From NCBI GenBank assembly GCA_903929755.1, contig CAIYVZ010000017.1, positions 1 to 38,026 on the forward strand: 38,026 nt of DNA, in the 5' to 3' direction. Below are positions 14,171 to 21,422 of the stretch, piece by piece. Made by a program: the position numbers and the translations under genes. This DNA comes from an uncultured Acidobacteriia bacterium. Lineage in GTDB: Bacteria; Acidobacteriota; Terriglobia; Bryobacterales; Bryobacteraceae. Every line of letters begins with the position of its first letter. Position 1 is the first letter of the stretch. The notes below the pieces were generated by a model. The model did not search any database. It saw only the letters and a list, made by a program, of their open reading frames with translations, and was not told where the DNA came from.

Positions 14171-14677
14171 ATGTTCAAAACAAAAGATGAGATTTCCGTC
14201 GCCACACCCGAGAGCGGTTGCTTCTCGAGTGGAGACGTAGCGCGTATCGCAGGCGTCAGCCTCCGCCAACTCCAGTGGTGGGATGAGCGCAAAGTTGTGT
14301 CCCCCAGTCATCAGGGTCACCGCCGCGTGTATGGGGAAAATCAGGTGGTTGAAGTTTCGGTCATCGCCGAACTCCGCCGCAAAGGTTTCTCGCTGCAGAA
14401 AATTCGCCGCGTCCTCCGCTTCCTGCAAAAGGAAATGGGCAAGCGCCTGGCCGACGCTGTGGGTTCCGAGAGTGAGATCCACCTCATTACCGACGGCAAG
14501 AACATCTACCTGGAAGACGAACCTGGCCGCATCATCGATATTTTCCGCAATGCCGACCAGCCCATGTTCCTCGTCTGCGTTACCGATCAACTGAAGCGTG
14601 CGCAGGAGCCTCTGGGCCGCAAACCCGCCACTTCTGAAGTGACACCGCAGGTTGCCACCCGCAGGCGTGCAGGGTAG
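14171..14677 (+). CDS. MerR-family transcriptional regulator
   Basis: The 168-residue protein has the MerR winged-helix DNA-binding domain at residues 17-85: SSGDVARIAGVSLRQLQWWDERKVVSP, then the wing GHRRVYGENQVVEVSVIAELRRKGFSLQKI. After the linker helix come about 70 residues with beta character (IHLITDGKNIYLEDEPGRIIDIFRN, PMFLVCVTDQL), an unassigned effector domain. There is no cysteine cluster of the metal-sensing MerR type. AGGGG lies about 9 bases upstream of the ATG. The gene is divergent from the hydroxyacid oxidase and is followed after five bases by a small zinc-finger gene, so it may control one or both. Confidence 0.85.
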   Translation: MFKTKDEISVATPESGCFSSGDVARIAGVSLRQLQWWDERKVVSPSHQGHRRVYGENQVVEVSVIAELRRKGFSLQKIRRVLRFLQKEMGKRLADAVGSESEIHLITDGKNIYLEDEPGRIIDIFRNADQPMFLVCVTDQLKRAQEPLGRKPATSEVTPQVATRRRAG

Positions 14678-14682
14678 CTCGT

Positions 14683-14883
14683 ATGGCTGGAGGAAAGTGC
14701 CTGCACTGTAAACAGTCCGGCCAATGCCCGGAATGCTACGGCAGCGGTAAAAACTCTCGTCTGAACGTTCCGGGCGACCTTTGCGAAGCCTGCAAGGGCA
14801 GCGGGAAATGTGTTGTCTGCGGCGGTCGCGAGCCAAAGAACCCCATCACGAAGCTGATGCTCTGGCTTCGCGGCGACGACTAA
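14683..14883 (+). CDS. Eight-cysteine DnaJ-type zinc-finger mini-protein
   Basis: The 66-residue protein consists almost only of the cysteine-rich repeats seen in the central domain of DnaJ. There are four CxxC pairs (Cys6/9, 15/18, 34/37, 43/46), with YGSGK, KGSGK and GG after them, enough for two zinc sites. A short end, ITKLMLWLRGDD, could form an amphipathic helix. There is no J-domain. It starts five bases after the MerR-like gene stop, so co-transcription is very likely. Possible roles are a redox or zinc-dependent partner of the regulator or a small chaperone adaptor. Neither is proven. Confidence 0.75.
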   Translation: MAGGKCLHCKQSGQCPECYGSGKNSRLNVPGDLCEACKGSGKCVVCGGREPKNPITKLMLWLRGDD

Positions 14884-14887
14884 ACGG

Positions 14888-14921
14888 AAAAAGGCCGCGG
14901 CAGCCATCCGGCGCCACGGCC
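14888..14921 (-). terminator. Intrinsic terminator of the cytochrome c gene
   Basis: On the minus strand GGCCGTGGC (14921-14913) pairs with GCCGCGGCC (14901-14893), with one G-U pair and an 11-base loop. TTTTT (14892-14888) follows directly. Stem plus U-run, 27 bases after the cytochrome stop, is a textbook rho-independent terminator. Confidence 0.75.
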
Positions 14922-14948
14922 CTTCAGAAAATCAACAGCAGGGAAAGC

Positions 14949-15275
14949 TTACAGAGTTTTCAGGTAAGCCAGCAGGTTCGCTTTTTCGGGGGCGCTCAGC
15001 ATTTCCTTGTAAGCCGGCATCCCGTTGCCGCCTTCGTCAATCTTGCCGCCCACGGTGGCATCGCTCGGAGCCTTTCCGGTTGATTTCATCTTGGCGGCTT
15101 TGTACAGCCCCTTCAGGCCGGGCCCCATCTTCGCTTCCGTTGAATCCGCGTTGTGACAAACGCCGCACTGCTCGAAAACTTCCTTGCCTTTGGCCGCATC
15201 ACCCTTTTGTGCATAGGCCTGGACGGACCCCGCGATAAGGGCAACAGCGATAGCTAAATATTGAGATTTCTTCAT
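14949..15275 (-). CDS. Small periplasmic class I cytochrome c
   Basis: The 108-residue protein has a signal peptide (residues 1-22, ending QAYAQ), the heme-attachment site CGVCH (Cys37, Cys40, His41), GPGLKGLYKA and a likely axial methionine in GNGMPAY (Met86). The final helix KANLLAYLKTL is typical of small monoheme cytochromes c. It is monocistronic and ends at a clear terminator. The role is periplasmic electron carrier. As an electron acceptor for the quinoproteins 7-10 kb upstream it is possible but not shown. AGAGAGGACACC before the ATG supplies a plausible ribosome binding site. Confidence 0.9.
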   Translation of the reverse strand: MKKSQYLAIAVALIAGSVQAYAQKGDAAKGKEVFEQCGVCHNADSTEAKMGPGLKGLYKAAKMKSTGKAPSDATVGGKIDEGGNGMPAYKEMLSAPEKANLLAYLKTL

Positions 15276-15364
15276 GATAGGTGTCCTCTCCCTGCCTTCA
15301 GTCTACAAGAGTTATCCCCGTTAGTCGAGACCCGATTCACGGCCACAGAGATCCTCCACCGATA

Positions 15365-16108
15365 ATGGTAATTCTCACCGTGTGGAACCTTCGCGCTATC
15401 TTCATCACTGCCCCGGGCATCATCTTCGGTACTATTCTGTTCGGCAGCATCTCGCTCATTTCGTCCCTTTGGGATAAGAGGGGGCATACCCAGCACCGGA
15501 TCGCCCAGGCCTGGGCTCGCTTCCTTGTCAGAGTGGCCTTCGTTGAGGTGCATGTCTCTGGCCTGGAAAAACTGGACCCCGAAGGAAGCTACGTCTTTGC
15601 CTGCAATCACGCCAGCTACTTCGATACGCCGGTTATTCTGTCCGTGATCCCCCACCAGTTTCGTTTTTTTGCCACGGTGGGCCTGTTCTCCATTCCGTTC
15701 ATGGGCTGGCACCTCGCGCGCGCCGGCCATATCCCAGTGGTGCGTGACGATGTCCGCAAGTCGCTGAAATCCATGGGTGCCGGCGCGAAAATGCTGAAGG
15801 AAACAGGTGTCTCGGCCCTTCTGTTCCCCGAAGGCGCGCGCACCGAGCACGACATGAAGCCTTTCAAAGAAGGCGCGGCTTACATCGCCATCAAGGCGCA
15901 GGTTCCCGTGGTCCCCATCGGCCTCCGCTTCACCCGTCGGGCACTTCCCATGCACCACTGGCGCGTGCGTGGCGGCCCCGTGGAACTCCGGATCGGTGAC
16001 CCGATCGAGACCAAAGGCATGACGCTGCAGCAGCGGGGCAAGCTGACGAAGGAAGCGCAGGACATGGTCTCCCTCCTGTCCGATCAGGTTGTGGACGAGT
16101 CCGAATAA
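15365..16108 (+). CDS. plsC: 1-acyl-sn-glycerol-3-phosphate acyltransferase
   Basis: The 247-residue protein carries the PlsC motifs: NHASYFD (HxxxxD; His82, Asp87), then FPEGART (154-160) for glycerol-3-phosphate binding, and later VPVVPIGL. An N-terminal hydrophobic helix (about 8-35) anchors it in the membrane. It transfers an acyl chain to position 2 of lysophosphatidate to make phosphatidate. ATG 15365 begins right at the membrane helix; the frame is open to 15281, but that segment is polar and overlaps the cytochrome c promoter region. The acyl-CoA synthetase gene follows after 14 bases, so the two probably form a lipid operon. Confidence 0.88.
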   Translation: MVILTVWNLRAIFITAPGIIFGTILFGSISLISSLWDKRGHTQHRIAQAWARFLVRVAFVEVHVSGLEKLDPEGSYVFACNHASYFDTPVILSVIPHQFRFFATVGLFSIPFMGWHLARAGHIPVVRDDVRKSLKSMGAGAKMLKETGVSALLFPEGARTEHDMKPFKEGAAYIAIKAQVPVVPIGLRFTRRALPMHHWRVRGGPVELRIGDPIETKGMTLQQRGKLTKEAQDMVSLLSDQVVDESE

Positions 16109-16122
16109 TAGACTGTATCTCA

Positions 16123-17859
16123 ATGGACGCAACTACAGTTCCACAACTCCTCCGCAACGCCGCGGCGGAACATGGCGACCGCGTCGCACTTCGCCAGCCC
16201 TCCGGCAAGAACGTCCAGACGTGGACCTGGAATCAGTATCTGGCCGCCGCTGAAGAAATCGCGGCCGGTTTGCAGGCCCTGGGGCTCGGTAAAAGCGACC
16301 ACGCCGCCATCTGTTCGGAAACCACGGCAGAGTTCTATCTCATCGATCAGGGCATCCTGATGAACGGCTCCGTTTCGGCGGCGCTTTACCCCAGCTATCC
16401 CCCCGATGAACTGGTGGCCACTGTCGCCCGTGCCGACGCGAAGATCCTCTTCGTGGAAAATGCCAAAATGCTGGCCAAGCTGAAGAACGCGCCCGTCAGC
16501 CACATCATCCTGATGGCGGGCACAGCGGAAGGCTATCTGTCGCTGGCCGATCTTCGCACCCATGGCCGCTTTGCCGCCGATGTCGCCCCCGGCGATAACG
16601 CCATCCTCTACCTGACCTCGGGAGCCACCGGCGACCCCAAAATGGTGATGACGACGCACGCTTCCCTGGCCGGTAACGTCAACATGGCTCCCGGCGTCGT
16701 GCCACTCGGGCCTGACGACTGCACCATCGCCTTCCTGCCTTCCGCCCACATTGCCCAGCGCGTCGGCGTGGAACTGCTGCCCATCCGCACCGGCACTATG
16801 GTGTCGTTCGCCGAAAATCTGAACCGCCTGCCAAACGAGATCAAAGCCGTCCGGCCCACCTTCTTCCTGGCCCCGCCCCGCGTCTGGGAGCGCATGTACA
16901 GCAGTATCCGGACCGAGGTTCTGAAAAAATCGCCGCTCGCCCAGAAAGCCTTCTACGGTGCTCTCGGCCTGGGCCTCGCCGCCGCGCGCTACAAGCATGC
17001 GGGAAAGCAGGTGCCGTGGCGCATCGCGGCCCCTCTCCGTCTCGCTAACAGACTAATTTTCAGCAAGATTCGCGAGCGTCTCGGTGGCCGCCTCCGCCTC
17101 GCCGTCTCCGGCGCTGCGCCCCTCGGGGCCGACCTGATGGAGTTCTACGACGCCATTGGCATCCCGCTCATCGAAGCTTTTGGGTTAACGGAAGGCGGTG
17201 TTGCAACCATCAATCCCGTGGACGCTCCCCGCCCCGGCAGCATTGGCAAAGTTCTCCCCGGAGTTGAGTTCTCGGTCTCCGAAGAGGGCGAACTCCTCAT
17301 CAAGAGCCCGGCGCTCTCCAGCGGTTACTACAAGGACCCCGAAGCGACCGCCGAACTCTTCGCAGGTGGCTGGCTCCATACCGGTGATATCGGCACTATA
17401 GACCCCGAAGGCTATATCCACATCACGGGCCGCAGCAAAGAGCTGATCGTGTCTTCCAACGGCAAGAAGATCTTCCCCGCCCGCGTGGAGGCTCAATTCA
17501 AGTTCGAGCCCCTCATCAACCAGATCCTGCTGGCCGGGGACCGCCTGCCGCACCTGGTCGCGCTCATCACCATCCACCCCGCTGTCGCCCAAACCCTGCC
17601 GGACGCGGACGCTGCCAGGCCACCACACGAAGACCCCGCCGTTCAGGCCGAAGTCCAGAAAATTGTGGCCCGCATCAACAAGCAGCTTGCCCCGTTTGAG
17701 CAGGTGAAGCGCTTCCGCCTCCTCCACCGCGAATTCTCCATCGAGCACGGAGAAGTTACCGCCACCATGAAGATCCGCCGCAAACGAGTCATGGAAAACT
17801 TCCGCCCCGAACTCGACGCGCTCTACAATCTGAGCGCGTCGGGCCGGGGTGGGGAATAA
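16123..17859 (+). CDS. Long-chain fatty-acid-CoA ligase (AMP-forming)
   Basis: The 578-residue protein is a full-length adenylate-forming enzyme. The P-loop-like motif LTSGATGDPKMVMTTH lies near residue 165, and VWERMYSSIR, EAFGLTEGGV, GWLHTGDIG and the hinge ITGRSKELIVSSNGKKIFPARVE are present. The C-terminal segment EFSIEHGEVTATMKIRRKRVMENF carries the catalytic Lys region typical of FadD15-like bacterial long-chain acyl-CoA synthetases. It activates fatty acids to acyl-CoA, feeding the acyltransferase encoded 14 bases upstream. It ends four bases before the convergent LTXXQ-like gene. Confidence 0.9.
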   Translation: MDATTVPQLLRNAAAEHGDRVALRQPSGKNVQTWTWNQYLAAAEEIAAGLQALGLGKSDHAAICSETTAEFYLIDQGILMNGSVSAALYPSYPPDELVATVARADAKILFVENAKMLAKLKNAPVSHIILMAGTAEGYLSLADLRTHGRFAADVAPGDNAILYLTSGATGDPKMVMTTHASLAGNVNMAPGVVPLGPDDCTIAFLPSAHIAQRVGVELLPIRTGTMVSFAENLNRLPNEIKAVRPTFFLAPPRVWERMYSSIRTEVLKKSPLAQKAFYGALGLGLAAARYKHAGKQVPWRIAAPLRLANRLIFSKIRERLGGRLRLAVSGAAPLGADLMEFYDAIGIPLIEAFGLTEGGVATINPVDAPRPGSIGKVLPGVEFSVSEEGELLIKSPALSSGYYKDPEATAELFAGGWLHTGDIGTIDPEGYIHITGRSKELIVSSNGKKIFPARVEAQFKFEPLINQILLAGDRLPHLVALITIHPAVAQTLPDADAARPPHEDPAVQAEVQKIVARINKQLAPFEQVKRFRLLHREFSIEHGEVTATMKIRRKRVMENFRPELDALYNLSASGRGGE

Positions 17860-17863
17860 CGGC

Positions 17864-18445
17864 TCAGAACCTGGGGCCGCGTCCACCGGGGCCGCCCGGA
17901 CCGCCAGGCCCCATGCCTTCCGGCGCTGTCACCAGCCCCAGGCCAAGCGCTTCCCGAATCGTTGGCGCCAGCGCAATCACCGCCTGCAGCGTTTTCAGTT
18001 TCGCTTGCTGCGCAGTGGTGAGCGAAGCCGCCGCCTTCACCTGAGCCTCCGTCCCCTTCTGGGTAATCTGCTTGTGCAACGTCTCAAGTGCCAGCGTCGC
18101 CGTGCCAATCGTTGCAGCCGTTGCACTGCCGCTTTGGATCGCCTGCCGCAGAGCCTGCTCCTGCTGGTGCAACTGCTCCGCCAGAGGCTGAATTGCCTGC
18201 ATCGTGGTCTGGCGCAGAGCCTCCAGATTGGCGACGTCCGTATCCGACAGCCCCAGATACTGCTTCGCGTTGTCCACGGTCGGGGCCTGCGCCGGTGCGC
18301 CATTCATCCCAAGGCCATTCCCAGGGCCATTCCCAGGGCCATTCCCAGGAGGCGGTCCGAAGCCGCCGCCGGGGGGCTGCGCGATCGCCAGCGCCGTAGT
18401 CATGGAAGCGATTATCAGAGTCTTGCAGAATGTCGTATAGGTCAT
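17864..18445 (-). CDS. Spy/CpxP-like (LTXXQ) periplasmic protein
   Basis: The 193-residue protein from ATG 18445 (AAGGAG six bases upstream) has a signal peptide ending ALAIAQ and a Gly/Pro/Asn repeat (GNGPGNGPGNGLG). A long helical part follows: YLGLSDTDVANLEALRQTTMQAIQPLAEQLHQQEQALRQAI, then ASLTTAQQAKLKTLQAV, which contains the LTxxQ motif. The tail is Gly/Pro-rich. This is the make-up of periplasmic Spy/CpxP-type proteins, often called heavy-metal sensors or chaperones. It is divergent from a two-component system gene pair, the usual setting in which the regulator controls this gene. Extension to 18613 would cross the shared promoter region and is rejected. Confidence 0.75.
   Translation of the reverse strand: MTYTTFCKTLIIASMTTALAIAQPPGGGFGPPPGNGPGNGPGNGLGMNGAPAQAPTVDNAKQYLGLSDTDVANLEALRQTTMQAIQPLAEQLHQQEQALRQAIQSGSATAATIGTATLALETLHKQITQKGTEAQVKAAASLTTAQQAKLKTLQAVIALAPTIREALGLGLVTAPEGMGPGGPGGPGGRGPRF
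18311..18346. repeat. 12-bp tandem repeat inside the LTXXQ-like gene
   Basis: Three copies of a 12-bp unit (AGGGCCATTCCC, the first with AAGG) lie in frame and encode the Gly-Asn-Gly-Pro repeat just after the signal peptide. In-frame expansion or contraction would change only the linker length. Confidence 0.7.
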
Positions 18446-18513
18446 GATTTGTCTCCTTCGCCGGTTGTTTTCTCCGGTAATTCCATTTACGCGCCGTTTG
18501 CCCATTGGGTGGG

Positions 18514-18577
18514 TTAAATTCAAGCAAAACCAGGGGTTTACACTCTTAACATTCGTTTGCGTGGCGTTAACCTTCGC
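18514..18577. promoter_or_regulatory. TTAAC-box direct repeats between LTXXQ-like and histidine kinase genes
   Basis: TTAACATTCG (18546) and TTAACCTTCG (18567) are direct repeats 21 bp apart, two helical turns. A weaker copy, TTAAATTC, begins at 18514, 32 bp (three turns) before the first. They lie in the 161-bp divergent gap. The phasing fits binding of an OmpR-family dimer such as the regulator encoded at 20178-20864; this is inference. Confidence 0.4.
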
Positions 18578-18606
18578 GCCTGGCTCCAGGCCGCTAATAT
18601 AGAGCC

Positions 18607-20181
18607 ATGCCAATCCGGCGCCAGCGCGGCATTCTCACCGCCACTATCGTGTGCACGGCAGTCCTTTTGCCTGCGCTGGGCATCCTCCAGTTTCGCTGGA
18701 TCGGCGAAGTCGGTCGCGCTGCCCGCCAGCAGATTCACTCAGACCTGGAACGGTCCGCCAACGCCTTCCGCGAGGATTTCGACGAGGAACTGCGCGGCGC
18801 TCTTCAGCCTCCACAGGGTGGTGGTCCCCCTGGCTCGGGGCCTCAATCCCCCTACATCAGCCACGCCTACATCGCCGCCCGCACGCCCGTCGGTTTCGCC
18901 CTCCTCGAATTGGATCGCGAAACCCACGAAATGCGCGGTCTCGACTGGACCCCCAACCTCGACCCCATTCGCGTGGCCCTTGAAGCCGGCGCCCCTCTAC
19001 CTCGTGATCCTTCCATCGCTGTCGAGCAACTCCCCGGTGGCCCTCCTCCCGGCGGTCGCGGCATGTTCGAACCACCACCACCGCGCGCCGGCCCCCGCCC
19101 CCCCACCCGCTGGCGCATCGCCATCCTCGACCTCGATGCCATCCGCCAGCGACTCATTCCCCAGCTCGCAAAGCGCTACTTCGGTGACGGCTCCACCTGG
19201 GCGGTTCGGGTCCTGCGCACCGGCGAAGTCTACTTTCAGTCATCCACCTCCGCCGATTTCATCCACCCCGACCTCGAACTCGAACTCTTGGCCGATCCCG
19301 CCGGAAGAGGCCCGGCCAATCGTGCCGACCTGGGCGTCTGCCTCCTCCAGATCCGCCGCCAGGGAGCCTCTCTCGACGACGTTGTTGCCGCCACGCAGCG
19401 CCGCGACCTGCTCATCAGCTTCTCCGGTCTCGGCCTGCTCGGCGTCAGCAGTGCGTTCCTGATCCTCGCCGCCCGCCGCAGCGAAAAGCTCGCCCAACTC
19501 CGCATGGAATTCGTAGCAGGAATTTCGCATGAACTTCGCACCCCCATCGCCGTGCTTGCCTCCGCCGCCGATAACCTCGCCGATGGCATCGTCTCCCCCG
19601 ATTCCGTGCCGAAGTACGGTGCCCTCATCCGCAAGGAAGCCCGCCGCCTGAGCCGCATGGTGGATGACGTCCTCACCTGGTCCGGGCTGGAGCACCGCTC
19701 GAAGCCGCCAAATCCGCAAACTCTCGCCGTCGCCGACATCGTCGCCCACTCCCTCGCTGCCTGCCGTCTCGAAATCGACCAGGCCGGTTGTGCTGTGGAA
19801 ACCACCATCCCCACCGAGTTGCCCGCTATCTCCGGCGACCCCGCCTGGCTTGAACAGGCCCTCCGCAATCTCATCGGCAATGCCTGCAAATACGGCGCGG
19901 CCGGCAAGTGGCTCGGCGTCAGCGCCTGGCAGGACGCCACCTCTGTCTCTATCTCGGTAGCAGACCGCGGCACCGGTATCGAACGCAAGGACCTCGCCCG
20001 AATTTTCGAACCCTTCTACCGCGCCAAATCCGCCATGGACGCGCAAAAGCCCGGCAGTGGCATCGGCCTCAGCGTGGTGCGCCGCATCGCCGAAGCTCAC
20101 GGCGGAACGGTGGATGTTTCGAGCGCGCCCGGCCAGGGAGCCAACTTCATTCTGCGCCTGCCAAAGGAGACGAAATCGTGA
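18607..20181 (+). CDS. Membrane sensor histidine kinase
   Basis: The 524-residue kinase has one membrane helix near residues 8-28, a periplasmic part of about 235 residues with Pro/Gly-rich loops (GGGPPGSGPQ, LPGGPPPGGRGMFEPPPPR), and a second helix at about 267-289. The HisKA domain carries phospho-acceptor His308 (GISHELRTP). The ATPase domain has NLIGNACKYGA (N box), DRGTGIERKDLARIFEPFYR (G1/F) and GSGIGLSVVRRIAEAHGG (G2). It phosphorylates the response regulator encoded directly downstream, whose GTG start overlaps this stop by four bases. The signal is unknown; the divergent Spy/CpxP-like gene suggests envelope or metal stress. Confidence 0.92.
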   Translation: MPIRRQRGILTATIVCTAVLLPALGILQFRWIGEVGRAARQQIHSDLERSANAFREDFDEELRGALQPPQGGGPPGSGPQSPYISHAYIAARTPVGFALLELDRETHEMRGLDWTPNLDPIRVALEAGAPLPRDPSIAVEQLPGGPPPGGRGMFEPPPPRAGPRPPTRWRIAILDLDAIRQRLIPQLAKRYFGDGSTWAVRVLRTGEVYFQSSTSADFIHPDLELELLADPAGRGPANRADLGVCLLQIRRQGASLDDVVAATQRRDLLISFSGLGLLGVSSAFLILAARRSEKLAQLRMEFVAGISHELRTPIAVLASAADNLADGIVSPDSVPKYGALIRKEARRLSRMVDDVLTWSGLEHRSKPPNPQTLAVADIVAHSLAACRLEIDQAGCAVETTIPTELPAISGDPAWLEQALRNLIGNACKYGAAGKWLGVSAWQDATSVSISVADRGTGIERKDLARIFEPFYRAKSAMDAQKPGSGIGLSVVRRIAEAHGGTVDVSSAPGQGANFILRLPKETKS

Positions 20182-20864
20182 GAAGCATCCTGCTCATCGA
20201 AGACGAAGAGGGGCTCATTCTCACCCTCACGGACCGCCTGAAAAGCGAAGGCTACCACGTGGAATCCGCCACCGATGGCGATACCGGCCTCGCGCGCGGT
20301 CTGGCCGGTGGTTTTGATCTGATCCTCCTCGATATCATGCTCCCCGGCCGCAGTGGTTTTGATGTCTGCCGCCGCCTTCGGCAGGGCGGGATCGCGACGC
20401 CAATCCTCATGCTGACGGCCCGCGGCGCCGTGGTCGATAAGGTGGAAGGTCTGCAAATTGGAGCAGATGACTACATGGCCAAGCCCTTCGAAATGGCCGA
20501 ACTGCTGGCCCGCATCGAGGCCCTGCTCCGCCGCGCCATCGCCTGGGCAAAACCAGCTTCCGACACCTTCCGCTTCGGTGCCGTCACTCTGAATTTCAGC
20601 AAAACCGAAGTCCTGAAAGATGGCCGGCCCGTGGCCCTCTCCGCCCGAGAATTCCAACTGCTCCGCTACCTGATCGAGAACCGGGGCAAGACCCTCTCTC
20701 GCGAAGAACTTCTCGAAAAGGTTTGGGGCTACGATGCCAGCCTGTTCACCCGAACGATCGACGTCCACATGGCCTGGCTGCGCCAGAAACTCGAAGTGAA
20801 TCCCAAAGCCCCCGAGTATCTGCTCACCGTCCGGGGCACCGGCTACAAGTTCGCCGAAGCCTGA
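20178..20864 (+). CDS. OmpR/PhoB-family response regulator
   Basis: The 228-residue protein starts at GTG 20178, inside the kinase stop (GTGA overlap), with AAAGGAG upstream. The receiver domain shows IEDEE near the start, phospho-acceptor Asp52 (LILLDIMLPGRSG), LMLTARG and the conserved Lys in MAKPFE. The C-terminal winged helix carries VALSAREFQLLRYLIENRGKTLSREELLEKVWG and the recognition helix region TIDVHMAWLRQKLE, ending in VRGTGYKFAEA. It is the cognate partner of the kinase upstream. It probably acts on TTAAC-type repeats in the divergent gap at 18446-18606. It ends six bases from the convergent gene at 20871. Confidence 0.93.
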   Translation: MRSILLIEDEEGLILTLTDRLKSEGYHVESATDGDTGLARGLAGGFDLILLDIMLPGRSGFDVCRRLRQGGIATPILMLTARGAVVDKVEGLQIGADDYMAKPFEMAELLARIEALLRRAIAWAKPASDTFRFGAVTLNFSKTEVLKDGRPVALSAREFQLLRYLIENRGKTLSREELLEKVWGYDASLFTRTIDVHMAWLRQKLEVNPKAPEYLLTVRGTGYKFAEA

Positions 20865-20870
20865 CTGGCT

Positions 20871-21383
20871 CTACTGCGAGATGTGCTTGTCGCATTCGGC
20901 AATAGCGGCCAAAGCTTGCTTCATGCGCCGGTCCGATTCTGCGGTAGTCGGTTTCCAGTACTTCCATCGAACCACGTTTTTCTGGAACTGGAGGCGCGCC
21001 CAGCCGTAGTTCTTGTTCTTCGCCAGCATCCGTCCGTACAAATGATCGGTGTCGGACGCCGCTTCCGTCGCTTCAAGCGTGGGGCGGGGAACGCTCAGAA
21101 CCTTCGCCGCCAGCTTTTCGCCCTTCTCCACCAGTTCCCCGGCCTCTTTGCCATTGCCGGCCTTGAACTGTTTTTCCGCCTCCCCATTCGTGGCCACCAG
21201 CTCAGTCACGGCGTCCTGATACCAGGTCGCGCTAACCTGCGGGGCCTTCGGCTTCTTCGGTCGCGGGTAGGAGGTGGTATCGAAGACCGCGTAAGCCAGC
21301 AAAGCCAGTGCCGCCAGAAAGCCCAGCACCATGGGGGTGGCCTCAAAGCTGGGCGTGGCGGGGATACCGAATTTCCGTGACAT
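20871..21383 (-). CDS. Single-pass membrane protein of unknown function
   Basis: The 170-residue protein has a polar N-terminus (MSRKFGIPATPSFEATP), one membrane helix (MVLGFLAALALLAYAVF, about 18-34) and a soluble helical part rich in Lys, Glu and Ala (GEAEKQFKAGNGKEAGELVEKGEKLAAKVL). A second helical pair with YGWARLQFQKNVVRWKYWKP follows. The topology suggests a cytoplasmic N-terminus and an extracytoplasmic helical domain; the soluble part could be TPR-like. No family was recognised. It lies just upstream of nothing on its own strand and is convergent with the response regulator gene. Confidence 0.6.
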   Translation of the reverse strand: MSRKFGIPATPSFEATPMVLGFLAALALLAYAVFDTTSYPRPKKPKAPQVSATWYQDAVTELVATNGEAEKQFKAGNGKEAGELVEKGEKLAAKVLSVPRPTLEATEAASDTDHLYGRMLAKNKNYGWARLQFQKNVVRWKYWKPTTAESDRRMKQALAAIAECDKHISQ

Positions 21384-21422
21384 GGCGCTGGAGCCATTAT
21401 CACTCCTTTGCGCGATCCGGCC

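Noticed and set aside
13192-14190. 332-codon plus-strand frame over the hydroxyacid oxidase
   Set aside because: It is antisense to a protein with all FMN and active-site motifs, and its own sequence has none.
18311-18346. Short regular repeats considered as a CRISPR array
   Set aside because: The units are 12 bp without spacers and in frame within the LTXXQ-like gene.
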